From NCBI GenBank assembly GCA_016183935.1, contig JACPDR010000015.1, positions 1 to 64,000 on the forward strand: a stretch of 64,000 nucleotides of DNA, read 5' to 3'. The translations under genes and the position numbers were made by a program. Position 1 is the stretch's first letter, and the number at the start of each line of letters is the position of its first letter. Below the pieces are notes generated by a model, which did not search any database, was not told the DNA's origin, and saw nothing but the letters and a program-made list of their open reading frames with translations. This document shows, piece after piece, positions 7,438 through 18,651 of the stretch. The DNA comes from Caulobacterales bacterium. GTDB taxonomy: Bacteria > Pseudomonadota > Alphaproteobacteria > Caulobacterales > Caulobacteraceae.

Positions 7438-10400
7438 CTAGGCCGCCACGATTTCTTCCGCCTGGGTCAGGTCCACGCTGACCAGTTGGCTCACGCCCCG
7501 TTCAGGCATGGTGACGCCGTAGAGGCGATCCATCCGGCTCATGGTCACCGGATTGTGGGTGATGACGATGAAGCGCGTGTCGGTGCGCTTCCGCATCTCG
7601 TCCAGCATGCGGCAGAAGCGGTCGACGTTGGCGTCGTCCAGCGGCGCGTCGACCTCGTCCAGCACGCAAACCGGCGCCGGGTTGGCGAGGAAGACGGCGA
7701 AGATCAGCGCCGCCGCCGTCAGCGCCTGCTCGCCGCCCGACATCAGGCTCATCACCGACAGTCGCTTGCCCGGCGGGCAGGCGTAGATTTCCAGCCCCGC
7801 CTCCAGCGGATCGTCGCTCTCGACCAGCTTCAGCTCGGCCTGGCCGCCCCCAAACAGGGCCTCGAACAAGGTCTTGAAGTTCTCGTTGATGATGTCGAAC
7901 GCCGCCACCAGCCGTTCGCGGCCCTCGGCGTTCAACTCGTCGATGCCGTCGCGCAACCTGGCGATGGCGGATGTGAGGTCCGAGCGCTCGACCTTCATGG
8001 TCTGCAGCCGGTCGCCGTACTCGCCCGCCTCGTCCTCGGCCCGCAGGTTGACCGGCCCCAGCCCCTCGCGCTCTCGCTCCAGCCCGTACAGCAGGCTCTC
8101 GGCCCCGGCCGCGTCCGGCGGGCGGGCGATGGCGTCGTCGGTCAGCTTCTGGCCCAGCTCCTCGGGGGACATCTGCGCCGTCTCGCGAACGTTGGCCTCG
8201 GTCTCGGCCAGCTTCTCGGCGGCCCCCTCGGCCCGCGCCGCCAGCCCGGCCCGCGCCTCCCGCGCCGAGGATGCCGCGCTCTCCGCCGCCCGCGCCGCGC
8301 GGTCCGCCTCGCCGGCCTGCCCCTCCGCCAGCGCCAGAGCGTCGGCCGCCGCCTTGCGGCGGGTCTCGGCCGTGGTCAGGGCGTCGAGCAGCGACGAGCG
8401 CTGCGCCGCCAGCTGCTCCGGGGCCTCCGCCGCCGCCTTCAGCCGGGCGGCTGTCTTCTCGGCATCCTTCTCCAGCGCGGCGATGCGGGTTTTGGAGTCC
8501 TCGGCTCGCGCCGCCCAGCCGTCGCGTTCGCGGCTCAGCCCCTCCAGCCGCGACTGCCGCCCGGCCACCTCACGCGCCTCGGCGTCGCGCTCGACCCGCG
8601 CCGTGGCCGCCGCGCCGCGCGCCGCGTCCGCCGCCGTCCGCGCCGCCGTCAGCTCAGCCCGTAATCCGTCCAGCGTCTCCGACGGCGCCTCCACGCCCTG
8701 GGCCTCCGCCAGCGCCGCCTGCGCCGCCTCGACCTCGGTCGCCAGCCGCGCCAGAGTCTCGTCCAGCGCCTGCGCCCGGGCCTCCTTGCGCGCCTGCTCG
8801 CGGCCCAGCGCCTCGACGCGGTCGCGGGCGGCGGTCGCGGCCTTGTCCAGCGCGAACGGCGCGGCCCGGGCCGCCTTCACCGCCTCCTCGGCCAGGCGGA
8901 ACGCCTCTGTCGTCGCCTTCAGCGCGCCCTGCGCGATCTCCAGCGCCGGCTTGCCCTCATCGATCTCGGCTTCAAGTTCCGACAGCCGGGTGCGCTGGGC
9001 CAGCCGCACCGCCGCCGGACGGGGGGCTTCGGCGCGCTGGACGAAACCGTCCCAACGCCACAGGTCGCCCTCGCGGGTGACCAGCCGCGCGCCCACCGGC
9101 AGCGCGTTCGCCAGCCCCGCGATATCCTCGCGCGCCGCCACACCGCACAGCGCCAGCCGCGCCCTCAGCTGGTCGGGGGCCGTCACATGGTCGGCCAGCG
9201 GCTCCACCCCCTTCGGCCAGGACGGGGAGGGCGCCTCCGCCCCGGCCCAGTAGGCCGCCGCCCGGGCGTCCAGCGCCGCGTCCAGATCGTCGCCCAGCGC
9301 CGCCGCCAGCGCCGCCTCATAGCCCTTGTCGGCCTGCACCCGGTCCAGCGCCGGCGGGTGCTCCCGCTTGCCCTGCACCAGCAGCTGGGCCAGGCCCCGC
9401 GCCTCGGTCTGCAGCCGGCCCAGCCGGTCCTCGGCCGCCCGCGCCGCCTGCCGCGCCTCCTGTTCGGCCCGGGCCTTGTCGCCGCGATCGGCTTCCGCGG
9501 CGTCGACCGCCAGGCGCGCGGCGGCCAGTTCGGCCAGCGCCTGTTCCAGCGCCGCCCGGGCGGCCCCGATTTCCGGCGTCTCCAGCGGGCCGAGGGCCTC
9601 GCGTTCGGCCTTCGCGGAGGAGAGTTGGGCCTCGGCCCGCGCCACTCGCGCCTCGGCGTCGCGCTTGCGGGCGCTCTCGGCCGAGACCCGCGCCTCCACC
9701 GCCGCCACCGCTCCGGCCACCCGCTCGACCTCGGCGTCGGCCGCCTTGCGCGCGTCTTCCGCGGCGGCCAGCGCCGCCTCCAGCTCCGGCCCGCGCGCGG
9801 GCGCGGCCGCCATCTCTCCCTGCAAGGCCTCGAGCGCCGCGCCGAGCCGGGTCAGTTCGTCGCCGGCGTCCCCGGCCATGGCGGTTTCGCGCTCGATGTC
9901 GGCGGCGATGCGCGCGGCTTCGGCGGTCAACCGCTCGACCTCGGCCCGCGCCGCCTGCTCGGCCATGTCCAGCCGGTCGCGTTCCAGCGAGGCGCGGTGC
10001 AGCAGGGCGCCGGCGACCGCATCCTCCTCGCGGGCCGGCTTCAGCGCCTCCTGGGCGTTCAGCGACGCCGTCTGGGCCCGACCCGAGGCGGTGGTGGCCT
10101 CCAGCACCGCGCGGTCGGCCTCGGCCAGCTCCTGCGCCGCGCCTTCCGCCGCAACCCGCGCATCATTCCAGCGCACGAACAGCAGCGCCGCCTGCAGGGC
10201 CCGGATCTCGGCCGAAATCTTCTTGTACTTCTCCGCCTGCCGCGCCTCGCGCTTCAGCCGGGTCAGGGCGGTCTCCAGTTCGCGGCCGATGTCGTCCAGC
10301 CGCTCCAGGTTGGCCTCGGCCGCCTTCAGCCGCAGTTCGGCCTCGTGCCGCCGGGTGTGCAGGCCGGCGACGCCCCCGGCCTCCTCGAGGATGCGGCGGC

Positions 10401-10878
10401 GGTTCTGCGGCTTGGCGGCGATCAGTTCGCTGATCTGGCCCTGACGCACCAGCGCCGGGCTGTTGGCCCCCGTCGAGGCGTCGGCGAACAGCAGCTGCAC
10501 GTCGCGGGCGCGCACCTCCTTGCCGTTGATCCGGTACGTCGAGCCCTGGCCGCGGTCGATGCGGCGGGACACCTCCAGCACGGGACTGTCGGTGAACGGC
10601 TGCGGCGCCCGGCGCTGGGCGTTGTCGATGGTCAACTGGACCTCGGCGTGGCTGCGCGGGGGGCGGTTGGCGGCCCCGGCGAAGATCACGTCGTCCATGC
10701 CCTGACCGCGCATGGCCTTGGCCGAATTGGCCCCCATGACCCAGCGCAGGCTTTCCAGCACATTGGACTTGCCGCAGCCGTTGGGGCCGACCACGCCGGT
10801 CAGGCCCGGCTCGATATGCACCTCGGCGGGATCGACGAAGGACTTGAAACCGACGAGCCGGAGGCGCTGGAACTGCAT
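7438..10878 (-). CDS. smc: SMC, chromosome segregation ATPase
   Basis: Chromosome-condensing ATPase that works as a ring-shaped dimer with ScpA/ScpB. The 1146-residue protein has the N-terminal Walker A GPNGCGKS at residues 31-38, two long Ala/Glu/Arg-rich coiled coils separated by a hinge at roughly residues 500-620, and the C-terminal ABC signature LMSGGEQ at 1045 followed by Walker B with DEVDAP at about 1074. Length and architecture are standard. It is last in a minus-strand run with the DsbA-like genes and dciA, 12 bp after the upstream DsbA-like gene, an arrangement common in alphaproteobacteria. The high alanine content of the coils is expected at this GC. Confidence 0.98.
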   Translation of the reverse strand: MQFQRLRLVGFKSFVDPAEVHIEPGLTGVVGPNGCGKSNVLESLRWVMGANSAKAMRGQGMDDVIFAGAANRPPRSHAEVQLTIDNAQRRAPQPFTDSPVLEVSRRIDRGQGSTYRINGKEVRARDVQLLFADASTGANSPALVRQGQISELIAAKPQNRRRILEEAGGVAGLHTRRHEAELRLKAAEANLERLDDIGRELETALTRLKREARQAEKYKKISAEIRALQAALLFVRWNDARVAAEGAAQELAEADRAVLEATTASGRAQTASLNAQEALKPAREEDAVAGALLHRASLERDRLDMAEQAARAEVERLTAEAARIAADIERETAMAGDAGDELTRLGAALEALQGEMAAAPARGPELEAALAAAEDARKAADAEVERVAGAVAAVEARVSAESARKRDAEARVARAEAQLSSAKAEREALGPLETPEIGAARAALEQALAELAAARLAVDAAEADRGDKARAEQEARQAARAAEDRLGRLQTEARGLAQLLVQGKREHPPALDRVQADKGYEAALAAALGDDLDAALDARAAAYWAGAEAPSPSWPKGVEPLADHVTAPDQLRARLALCGVAAREDIAGLANALPVGARLVTREGDLWRWDGFVQRAEAPRPAAVRLAQRTRLSELEAEIDEGKPALEIAQGALKATTEAFRLAEEAVKAARAAPFALDKAATAARDRVEALGREQARKEARAQALDETLARLATEVEAAQAALAEAQGVEAPSETLDGLRAELTAARTAADAARGAAATARVERDAEAREVAGRQSRLEGLSRERDGWAARAEDSKTRIAALEKDAEKTAARLKAAAEAPEQLAAQRSSLLDALTTAETRRKAAADALALAEGQAGEADRAARAAESAASSAREARAGLAARAEGAAEKLAETEANVRETAQMSPEELGQKLTDDAIARPPDAAGAESLLYGLEREREGLGPVNLRAEDEAGEYGDRLQTMKVERSDLTSAIARLRDGIDELNAEGRERLVAAFDIINENFKTLFEALFGGGQAELKLVESDDPLEAGLEIYACPPGKRLSVMSLMSGGEQALTAAALIFAVFLANPAPVCVLDEVDAPLDDANVDRFCRMLDEMRKRTDTRFIVITHNPVTMSRMDRLYGVTMPERGVSQLVSVDLTQAEEIVAA

Positions 10879-10890
10879 TCGGCTAGCGGG

Positions 10891-11529
10891 TCACCGGCCG
10901 TCGAGCAGCGGCTGGATCAGGGGTTCGAACGCGGCCACGTCGCGCGCCGTCATCGTGTCCGGCACGGGCTCGCCGTTGATGAAGAAGCTGGGTGTGGTGT
11001 CGACGCCGTCCGCGAAGGACTGGGCGGCGCGTTCATCCACCTCGGTGAACGAGGCCTCGTTCGAGAAGCAGGCGTTCATCTGCTCCCGCGTCAGCCCGCC
11101 GGCCTGACCGGCGGCGGACAGCCAGGCCATGACGGCTGGCCGCGGCGGCGATCCGGGCTGGGCGAACAGTTGTGCGTGGCCCCGGTAGAGGGTGTCCAGG
11201 ACGGCGTCGTACCGGTCCTCCGGCGCGCAACGGGCCATCACGGCGCCGACGGTGGCGATCTCCTGCGGCGGCGTCGGCAGGTCGCGGTAGACGATCCGCA
11301 CCTGCCCCGTATCGACGAACCGCGCCTTGAAGGCCGGGAAGTCCCGGGTGTGCCAGGCGGCGCAGTGGCTGCAGGTCGTCGACAGATAGACCGTCAGCGT
11401 CACCGGCGCGTCGGCCGAGCCCAGCGTCCGGTCGCCCGGACGCACCGGCTCGACCGTCTGGGCGAGCGCCAGCGTCGGCGCGGCGATCGCGATCAGCAGG
11501 GTCAGCAGGACTCGCGACAGCCACGCCAT
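10891..11529 (-). CDS. DsbA-like periplasmic thioredoxin-fold oxidoreductase
   Basis: Secreted disulfide oxidoreductase of the DsbA/DsbG-like (thioredoxin_4) type, 212 residues. It has a signal peptide with cleavage near ALAQ (residue 24), the redox motif C53-S-H-C56 after the strand VTLTVYLSTT, and the cis-proline region near the C-terminus, TTPSFFINGEPV, with the cis-Pro after TT. It lies 7 bp downstream of a second, related lipoprotein gene and 12 bp upstream of smc. The two neighbouring paralogs share the pattern of signal, APVTLTV or AKVTVVE strand, CxxC and TTPSFF or GTPTFF, so they arose by duplication. Substrates cannot be read from sequence. Confidence 0.9.
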   Translation of the reverse strand: MAWLSRVLLTLLIAIAAPTLALAQTVEPVRPGDRTLGSADAPVTLTVYLSTTCSHCAAWHTRDFPAFKARFVDTGQVRIVYRDLPTPPQEIATVGAVMARCAPEDRYDAVLDTLYRGHAQLFAQPGSPPRPAVMAWLSAAGQAGGLTREQMNACFSNEASFTEVDERAAQSFADGVDTTPSFFINGEPVPDTMTARDVAAFEPLIQPLLDGR

Positions 11530-11536
11530 GGGCCGG

Positions 11537-12187
11537 TCAGCTCTTGGCCAGTTCGGCGTCGATGGCCTTGGACAGATCGTCCAGGCTGGTGCCCGACTGC
11601 GAACCGGGGGTGGTCACCTTGGTCCCGTTGACGAAGAAGGTGGGGGTGCCTTCGACTCCGGCGCCGAACGCCGCCTGGGCGCGCTCCTCGGCGGCCGCGA
11701 GCGCCGCCTCGTCGGTGATGCATTGCTGGATGCGCTCGTTGCTCAGGCCGGCGCCGTTGCCGACCCGGAACAGGGTCGCCCGGGGATCGCCCATCATCTG
11801 CTGCTGGCTGGCCAGCAGTTCGTGGACGACGTCGAAATATTTGTCCGGTCCGGCGCAGCGGGCGATCAGGAAGCCGGCGACGGCGACCTCGGCGGGCGGC
11901 GTGGGGATTTCGCGGAATACATAGCGCACCTTGTCGGTGTCGACGTAGCGGGTCTTGAAGCCCTCCCAGTTCTCTTCCTGCCAGGCCGCGCAGACGTGGC
12001 AGGTGACCGAGGCGTATTCGACGACAGTGACCTTGGCTCCCTCCGGGGCGCCCAGGGCCATGTCGCCATCGGCGGCCGTTCCGGCTCCACCGCTGTTGCA
12101 GCCGGCCAGCGCGACCATGGCGGTCAGGGCGGCGGCGGTCATCGCGGCGCGGCGGCTCATCGCAGCGTATCGGGTCGTGGCGCTCAT
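11537..12187 (-). CDS. DsbA-like thioredoxin-fold lipoprotein
   Basis: Paralog of the downstream DsbA-like gene, but anchored as a lipoprotein: from the chosen ATG at 12187 the signal ends in the lipobox LAGC with Cys at residue 30. The redox motif is C63-H-V-C66, and the cis-Pro region reads GTPTFFVNGTKV. Product length is 216 residues. A GAGGACG ribosome site precedes this ATG. The frame stays open upstream to about 12304, but that extension lacks signal-peptide character. It is expected to act in the periplasm on thiols of exported proteins, held to a membrane by its lipid. Confidence 0.9.
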   Translation of the reverse strand: MSATTRYAAMSRRAAMTAAALTAMVALAGCNSGGAGTAADGDMALGAPEGAKVTVVEYASVTCHVCAAWQEENWEGFKTRYVDTDKVRYVFREIPTPPAEVAVAGFLIARCAGPDKYFDVVHELLASQQQMMGDPRATLFRVGNGAGLSNERIQQCITDEAALAAAEERAQAAFGAGVEGTPTFFVNGTKVTTPGSQSGTSLDDLSKAIDAELAKS

Positions 12188-12284
12188 GGCGTCGTCCTCA
12201 CTGGCACGGGGATGGAGAGTTTCGCGCGATTCCCCCGGAAATGCGCGCACAGGGGTTTTCGAGAACAGAAGCGGCGAAGTTTTG

Positions 12285-12851
12285 TCAATCGCCCGCGCGG
12301 TCACGGCCCTTCTGCGGATCGCCCAGCACAGCGCGTCCCAGCCGCTCCAGCGGCCCTTTCAGCGGATCGGGCGCCTCCGCCACGGCCGCCTTCAGTTCGG
12401 CTTCCTGACGGGCGGGCAGCGGCTTGGCGGCGGTGCGCGGGCGAACCGGCGACGCCAGGCCGACCGGCGGCTTAACCGGCCCCTGGGCGATGCGCAGCTT
12501 CTCGACGCTGCCGGGGCCGAGGAACAGGTTGACCCGCTGCAGGATGTCCTCCGACTGATGCTGCACCAGCAGCGCCGCCGGGCCAGCCACGCGCAACTCC
12601 AGCGTCCCGCCGGCGCCGCCGCGACCCTTGCTCAGCTTCTGCGGCCGCGTCACCCGCGCCAGCCGCTCGCCGACGATCTCCGTCCAGCGCGGCTCCAGCG
12701 CCGAGGCGCCGCGGCCGAATTTCGCGTCCAGCTCCCGGATCAGTCCCTGCAGCGCCCGCCCGGCCTTCGGCGCAGGTCGCGGGGCGGGGCGCGTACGCCG
12801 TCGCGACAGGATTTCGCGGACCTCGGCGTCTGTGGGCAGCGTGCGGGGCAT
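12285..12851 (-). CDS. dciA: DciA-like protein (DUF721)
   Basis: 188-residue protein of the DUF721/DciA family, whose characterised members load or recruit the replicative helicase DnaB. The conserved segment is in the middle: LEPRWTEIVGERLARVTRPQKL followed by GTLELRVAGPAALLVQHQSEDILQRVN, the typical KH-like fold region. The C-terminus is proline/alanine-rich and probably disordered. The start at 12851 is used because it gives the normal family N-terminus and lies just 21 bp from the divergent mutY start. The chain DUF721, thioredoxin-fold protein, smc is a known alphaproteobacterial neighbourhood. Confidence 0.85.
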   Translation of the reverse strand: MPRTLPTDAEVREILSRRRTRPAPRPAPKAGRALQGLIRELDAKFGRGASALEPRWTEIVGERLARVTRPQKLSKGRGGAGGTLELRVAGPAALLVQHQSEDILQRVNLFLGPGSVEKLRIAQGPVKPPVGLASPVRPRTAAKPLPARQEAELKAAVAEAPDPLKGPLERLGRAVLGDPQKGRDRAGD

Positions 12852-12872
12852 TTCCGGTTTATAGCGCGGGGA

Positions 12873-13937
12873 ATGCCCCCCGTCCCGGTTCAAGTCCCCG
12901 CACAGGTCGTCGACGAAGGCTCCGGCCGGAAGGCCGCCGTCCGCGCAGCGCTGCTGGACTGGTACGATGTCCATCGGCGGACCCTCGCCTGGCGTCCCGG
13001 GCCGGGCGGCGGCCGCCCCGACCCCTACCGGGTCTGGCTGTCGGAGGTGATGCTGCAGCAGACCACCACGCCGCACGCCACACCCTGTTTCCTGACCTTC
13101 ACCGCGCGCTGGCCGACGGTGTCGGACCTCGCCGCGGCCGGTGACGCCGAGGTCATGGCCGCCTGGGCCGGGCTCGGCTACTACGCCCGGGCCCGCAACC
13201 TGCTGGCCTGCGCCCGCGCGGTCGCCGGCCAGCACGGCGGCGTCTTCCCCGATACCGAAGCCGGCCTGCTGGCCCTGCCGGGCGTGGGCGCCTACACCGC
13301 CGCCGCCGTCGCCGCCATCGCCTTCGGCCGCCCGGCCAATGTGGTCGACGGCAATGTCGAGCGTGTCATGGCCCGCCTGTTCGCCGTCGAGACCCCGCTG
13401 CCGGGCGCGAAGCCGGAGCTGAAGCGGCTCGCCGCGACCCTGGTCGGGGACGACCGCCCCGGCGACTGGGCCCAGGCCCTGATGGACCTCGGCGCCACTG
13501 TGTGCCGGCCGGGCCGGCCGCTCTGTGAGCGCTGTCCGCTGACGTCGTGGTGCGCCGGTTTCCAGTCAGGCCGGCCCGAACGCTACCCGCTTAAGACCAA
13601 GAAGGCCGACCGCCCGCGTCGCCACGGCGTGGCCTGGGTCCTGCGGGACGCGGATGGCCATGTCGCCCTCGTGCGGCGACCGGAGAAGGGCCTGCTTGGC
13701 GGCATGCTGGGCCTGCCGACCTCCGACTGGACTGTCACGCCCGCCGGGGCCGCGCCTCCCGCGCCTGCGAGCTGGCGCGACGCCGGCGCCGTGGAGCATG
13801 TCTTCACCCATTTCGCCCTGACGCTGGAGGTCAGGGCAGGGGAGGGCGGGGGAGACTTCCTGTGGACCCCGGTGGAAGAGGCGCTCGCCTCCCTGCCCAC
13901 CGTGTTCCGCAAGGCGCTGGAACGAGGGCTGGCGTAG
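12873..13937 (+). CDS. mutY: MutY, adenine DNA glycosylase
   Basis: Base-excision repair glycosylase that removes adenine mispaired with 8-oxoguanine. The 354 residues include the helix-hairpin-helix LPGVGAYTAAAVAAIAFG, the catalytic-region NVVDGNVERV, and a [4Fe-4S] loop with Cys 211, 218, 221 and 227 in the canonical C-X6-C-X2-C-X5-C spacing. The C-terminal Nudix-like 8-oxoG recognition domain contains GLLGGMLGLPTSDW and EHVFTHF. The ATG at 12873 is the first start after the divergent dciA start. A long open frame further upstream is antisense to dciA and is not used. Confidence 0.96.
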   Translation: MPPVPVQVPAQVVDEGSGRKAAVRAALLDWYDVHRRTLAWRPGPGGGRPDPYRVWLSEVMLQQTTTPHATPCFLTFTARWPTVSDLAAAGDAEVMAAWAGLGYYARARNLLACARAVAGQHGGVFPDTEAGLLALPGVGAYTAAAVAAIAFGRPANVVDGNVERVMARLFAVETPLPGAKPELKRLAATLVGDDRPGDWAQALMDLGATVCRPGRPLCERCPLTSWCAGFQSGRPERYPLKTKKADRPRRHGVAWVLRDADGHVALVRRPEKGLLGGMLGLPTSDWTVTPAGAAPPAPASWRDAGAVEHVFTHFALTLEVRAGEGGGDFLWTPVEEALASLPTVFRKALERGLA

Positions 13938-13967
13938 CTCGTATGACGCCATTGTGAACCTTTCCGC

Positions 13968-14103
13968 CGTCATCCTCGGGCTTGACCCGAGGATCAGACC
14001 GTCCGGTGCTCGGTAGAACGACGTGCGGTCGCGGTCTCGGGGCCGTCTCCACTCGCACAGCCCGGCCCCACGTCTGATCCTCGGGTCAAGCCCGAGGATG
14101 ACG
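13968..14103. repeat. Palindromic intergenic repeat element, copy 2 (136 bp)
   Basis: Second copy of the element at 3221-3355, in the same orientation. The two terminal 32-nt arms (13968-13999 and 14072-14103) match those of copy 1 and are perfect inverted repeats of each other; the centre differs by scattered substitutions. It lies between the convergent mutY and the disrupted debranching-type gene, a typical safe intergenic site for such elements, and may serve as a bidirectional terminator for both. Confidence 0.9.
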
Positions 14104-14124
14104 GGTTGGGAAGGATGATTGGCC

Positions 14125-16175
14125 CTAGCCGATGGTGCGCACCGACACCGGCCCCTCACGCCGCTTCGGAATGGCGACAGTGTGAGCGCCCAATTGCTGG
14201 AAGGCGAGATCCACGAGCCCGTCGCCGACCTGCAGATTGGTGATGTGCAGCCGATCGATGCCCGAGGGCAGCAGCGGCTTTTCGATCTCCACCAGTCCTT
14301 CTATGGCGTCGATGCGGACGCCGAGGGCGGCTTGCAGCATCAGGAACACCGAACCGGCCGCCCACGCCTGCGGCAGGCAGGCCACCGGATAGGCGATCGG
14401 CGGCTCGCCCGGGATACGCTCGAAGCCGCAGAACAGCTCGGGCAGGCGCAGGTGGAAATGCGTCGCGGCGGAGAAGATTTCGCCCATCAGCAGGGCCACC
14501 GCTCGACGCTCGCCGTAGTGCGCCATGCCGGCCGCCGCCATGGCGGTGTCGTGCGGCCAGACCGAGCCGTTGTGATAGCTCATCGGATTGAACCGGGCCT
14601 GACCTGTCGCCAGTGTCCGCAGTTCGACCCGATCGAGCGGCACTGCTGGCCGTCTCCGTCCAGGGCGATGGCGTAGAACTGCTCGTCCTCCATCCAGAAC
14701 CGCTCCTCGACCAGCGCCTGCACGGCGCCGGCCCGCCCGGCCCATTCGGCCTGGCGCTCGTCGCCGACGGTCCGGGCCATGTCGGCCATCGCCTGCCAGG
14801 CTGCGTAGGCGTAGCCCTGCACCTCCAGCAGCGCGACCGGCCCCTTCGGGAAGCGCCCGTCGCGGTGGAAGATCGAGTCCTCGGAATCCTTCCAACCCTG
14901 GTTCGACAGCCCCGTTTCGGCCGCCCGCTGGTAGCTGATCAGCCCGTCGCCCTGGATGTCGCCGTGGTCCTTCATCCAGCCGACGGCGGCGATCAGATTG
15001 GGCCACAGGGCGCGGATGGTCGCCACGTCGCCGGTGCGCTTCAGATAGGCCCCCGCCAGCGCCACGAACAGACAGGTGGTGTCGACGCCGCCGTAGTAGA
15101 GGCCGAACGGCACCTCGCCGAGGGCGCTCATCTCGCCGCGCCGCGTCTCATGCATGATCTTGCCGGGCGCGGAATCCTGGAAGGCGGAGAAATCTGTCGC
15201 CTGCCGCATGGCCAGATAGTTCAGCACCCCCTTGGCCAGGCTGGGATCGATCCACAGCATCTGCCAGGCGGTGATGATCCCGTCGCGCCCGAACGGCGTC
15301 GAGAACCACGGCACCCCTGCGTAGGGATAGGGCCCGGTGGGCAGGTCAGTGGTCAGCAGGGCCACGTCGGCGCGGGACTGGTCCAGCCAGTCGTTGAAAC
15401 GCGGATTGCGCGGGCCCCGCACCGAGGCCCCGCGCCGGCGCCGCGTGCGCATGGCCACCCGCGCCCGCACGGCGTTGAGCCGGAACCGCGCCTCGTCGGG
15501 GGCCTCGCACGCGTCCAGCCCGCATTCGACATAGAGGTCCAGCCCACGCGCCTTGGGCAGGCTGAACATGAACTCGGCCCGCGACGGGGTCAGCCGGGCC
15601 GGCGGTTCGGAGAAGGCCAGGCAACTGGTGCGTTCGACTCCGTCCACGCCCCGGTAGCGGAACGTCACCCGGCGACCGTCCGCGATCGGCGCCTCCTGTG
15701 TTCCGCGCTTCGGCCGCGGCGAGCCGCGCACCTCGAAGATGTCGGAGAAGTCCGCCGCGAAGTCGAACGCCAGCGGCAGCAGCACGTCCTCGACGCCGTG
15801 GTTGAGCACCCGGATGCGTTCGAACATCCGCCGGTCGCGGACGAACCGCCGCCGCTCGATGTGCAGAACCCCCGCCGGGGCCGAGCGGCCGCCCATCGGC
15901 GGCAGCGGTCGGTTGGTCGAATGGGCGGTGAAGAAGACGTTGTCCTGGCTGATGCCCGAGCTCAGCCGCGACGGCCGCGCCAGCCCCGCCGTCATCACGA
16001 AGCGCGACAGCAGCCGGGTGTCGCTGTCGAACAGGCCGTCGGCGCCGCCCTTCATGTCGCCCCAGATGTCGGCGACCACGAAAGTGTCTGCGTCCTTCAG
16101 CGCCATCAGCTGCTCGAGACCGTCCGCGTCCTGCGATTCAGCGGCCGTGACCTGAACACTATAGGCGTCGTCCAT
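14125..16175 (-). pseudogene. Glycogen-debranching-type amylo-alpha-1,6-glucosidase, disrupted
   Basis: Starting from ATG at 16175 the product begins like bacterial glycogen debranching enzymes. An N-terminal beta-sandwich domain (about residues 25-230) is followed by the (alpha/alpha)6 glucosidase domain with PWFSTPFGRDGIITA, GLYYGGVDTTCLF and TGLSNQGWKDSEDSI. The frame stops at 14580 after GSNCGHWRQ. The C-terminal third continues in another frame from about 14650 with ELRTLATGQARFNPM, SYHNGSVWPHDTA and the rest of the barrel. Homologs as I know them have roughly 30 more residues between the SNxGH motif and the RTLA motif, so the junction looks like a deletion of about 100 bp that also shifted frame. 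Substrate would be branched alpha-glucan. It follows a GT4 gene, 111 bp upstream. Confidence 0.8.
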
Positions 16176-16286
16176 GCGGAGAACCTCGAACCAGTGGTGA
16201 GCCTGCCGGGGCCGGACAAACGCGGCCCCCGCGATGACCGCATGGATACGCTAATGGACAAAACCGCCGGAGGTTCAGACCCCGCG

Positions 16287-17399
16287 TCAGCCCAGGGTGG
16301 CGAAGCTGCGGCCCTCGCGCGGCCGCAGCGGGGTGACCACGTCGGTCAGCGGCTCCTCCGCGAACGGGCGCCGGGCCAGCAGGTCGCCGTAGACGTCGAG
16401 GTAGCTGCGGGCCATGGCCGTCGCCGAGAAGCGCAGGTCGAACCGCGCCCGGATCGCCTCGCGGTCCAGCAGGTGCGCCCGTCCGGCGGCGGCGATGGCC
16501 TGCTCGACCGTGTCGACCAGATAGCCCGTGGCGCCGTCCTCGACGACCTCCGGCACGGACCCGCAGCGGAACGCCACCACCGGCGTGCCGCAGGCCATGG
16601 CCTCGATCATCACCAGGCCGAACGGCTCGGGCCAGTCGATCGGGAACAGCAGGGCCTCGGCCCCGCCCAGGAAGGCCGATTTCTGATGGTCGCCGATCTC
16701 GCCGACGAACTCGACCAGCGGATTGTCCTCGACCATGGGCCGGATGACGGTCTCCCAGTAGACCTTGTCCTGGGCGTCCACCTTGGCCGCTATCTTCAGC
16801 GGCTTGTTCAGCTTGGTCGCGACCTCGATGGCCCGGTCCGGCCGCTTCTCGGGCGAGATGCGGCCGAGGAAGGCCAGATAGCCGCGCGCCTCCGGAGAGA
16901 ACCGGTACAGCTCGCCGGGCATGCCGTGGTGGACCGTGGCCTTCCAGTTGGCCAGCGGCAGCGGGCGTCGCTGGTCGTCGGATATCGACACCAGCCCGAA
17001 CTCGGGCCAGCGCTCATAGACCGGCGCCAGGTCCTTGAGGTCCAGCCGGCCGTGCAAAGTGGTGACGGTCTTGTCCGCGTGGCGCGCGAAGAAGGGGAAG
17101 TGGACCATGTCGGTGTGGAAATGGATCACATCGAACTCGTCGACGCGCTTCAGCACCTCCGACAAGGCGGTCATGTGCGCCGCCAGATCCGACTTCAGGG
17201 GGCTGGGGTCCAGCCGGATGGCCTGATCACGGACCGGGATCAGCCGCGCCCGCGTCTCGGCGTCGGCGGCGGCGAACAGGGTCACCTCGTGGCCGAGATC
17301 GACCAGGGCGTCGGTCAGGTGCGCCACCACGCGCTCGGTGCCGCCGTACAATTTGGGCGGAACGGCTTCATACAGGGGCGTGACCTGGGCGATCTTCAT
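16287..17399 (-). CDS. Glycosyltransferase family 4 protein
   Basis: 370-residue retaining GT-B glycosyltransferase. The N-terminal lobe has the glycine loop PPKLYGGTERVV near residue 15. The C-terminal lobe has LAFLGRISPEKRPDRAIEVA near 190, typical of nucleotide-sugar-binding GT4 enzymes, and the EX7E-type segment WPEPFGLVMIEAMACGTPVVAF near 275-300. No membrane segments are evident. Its position just upstream of the debranching-type gene suggests a joint role in alpha-glucan or another storage/compatible-solute polysaccharide, but acceptor and donor cannot be named. It is preceded by a 136-bp gap after ccrM on the same strand. Confidence 0.9.
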   Translation of the reverse strand: MKIAQVTPLYEAVPPKLYGGTERVVAHLTDALVDLGHEVTLFAAADAETRARLIPVRDQAIRLDPSPLKSDLAAHMTALSEVLKRVDEFDVIHFHTDMVHFPFFARHADKTVTTLHGRLDLKDLAPVYERWPEFGLVSISDDQRRPLPLANWKATVHHGMPGELYRFSPEARGYLAFLGRISPEKRPDRAIEVATKLNKPLKIAAKVDAQDKVYWETVIRPMVEDNPLVEFVGEIGDHQKSAFLGGAEALLFPIDWPEPFGLVMIEAMACGTPVVAFRCGSVPEVVEDGATGYLVDTVEQAIAAAGRAHLLDREAIRARFDLRFSATAMARSYLDVYGDLLARRPFAEEPLTDVVTPLRPREGRSFATLG

Positions 17400-17535
17400 G
17401 GCGATGGGTTCCCGCGGCCGACGGGGAAACGACCGCGAGTTATCAACCCTGCGCCGGGCGCGCGGTTCCGCCGACTAACGGCGGTTTTCGCGTTATTTCT
17501 CTGTCGGTTACAGGGTTACGACAATCGGTCGCGGG

Positions 17536-18642
<1,107 letters not shown>

Positions 18643-18651
18643 TCAAGTGGT

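Noticed and set aside
9187-11631. Long plus-strand open frame antisense to smc and the DsbA-like gene
   Set aside because: Antisense shadow of the Ala/Arg-rich coiled-coil coding sequence; no domain and no ribosome site.
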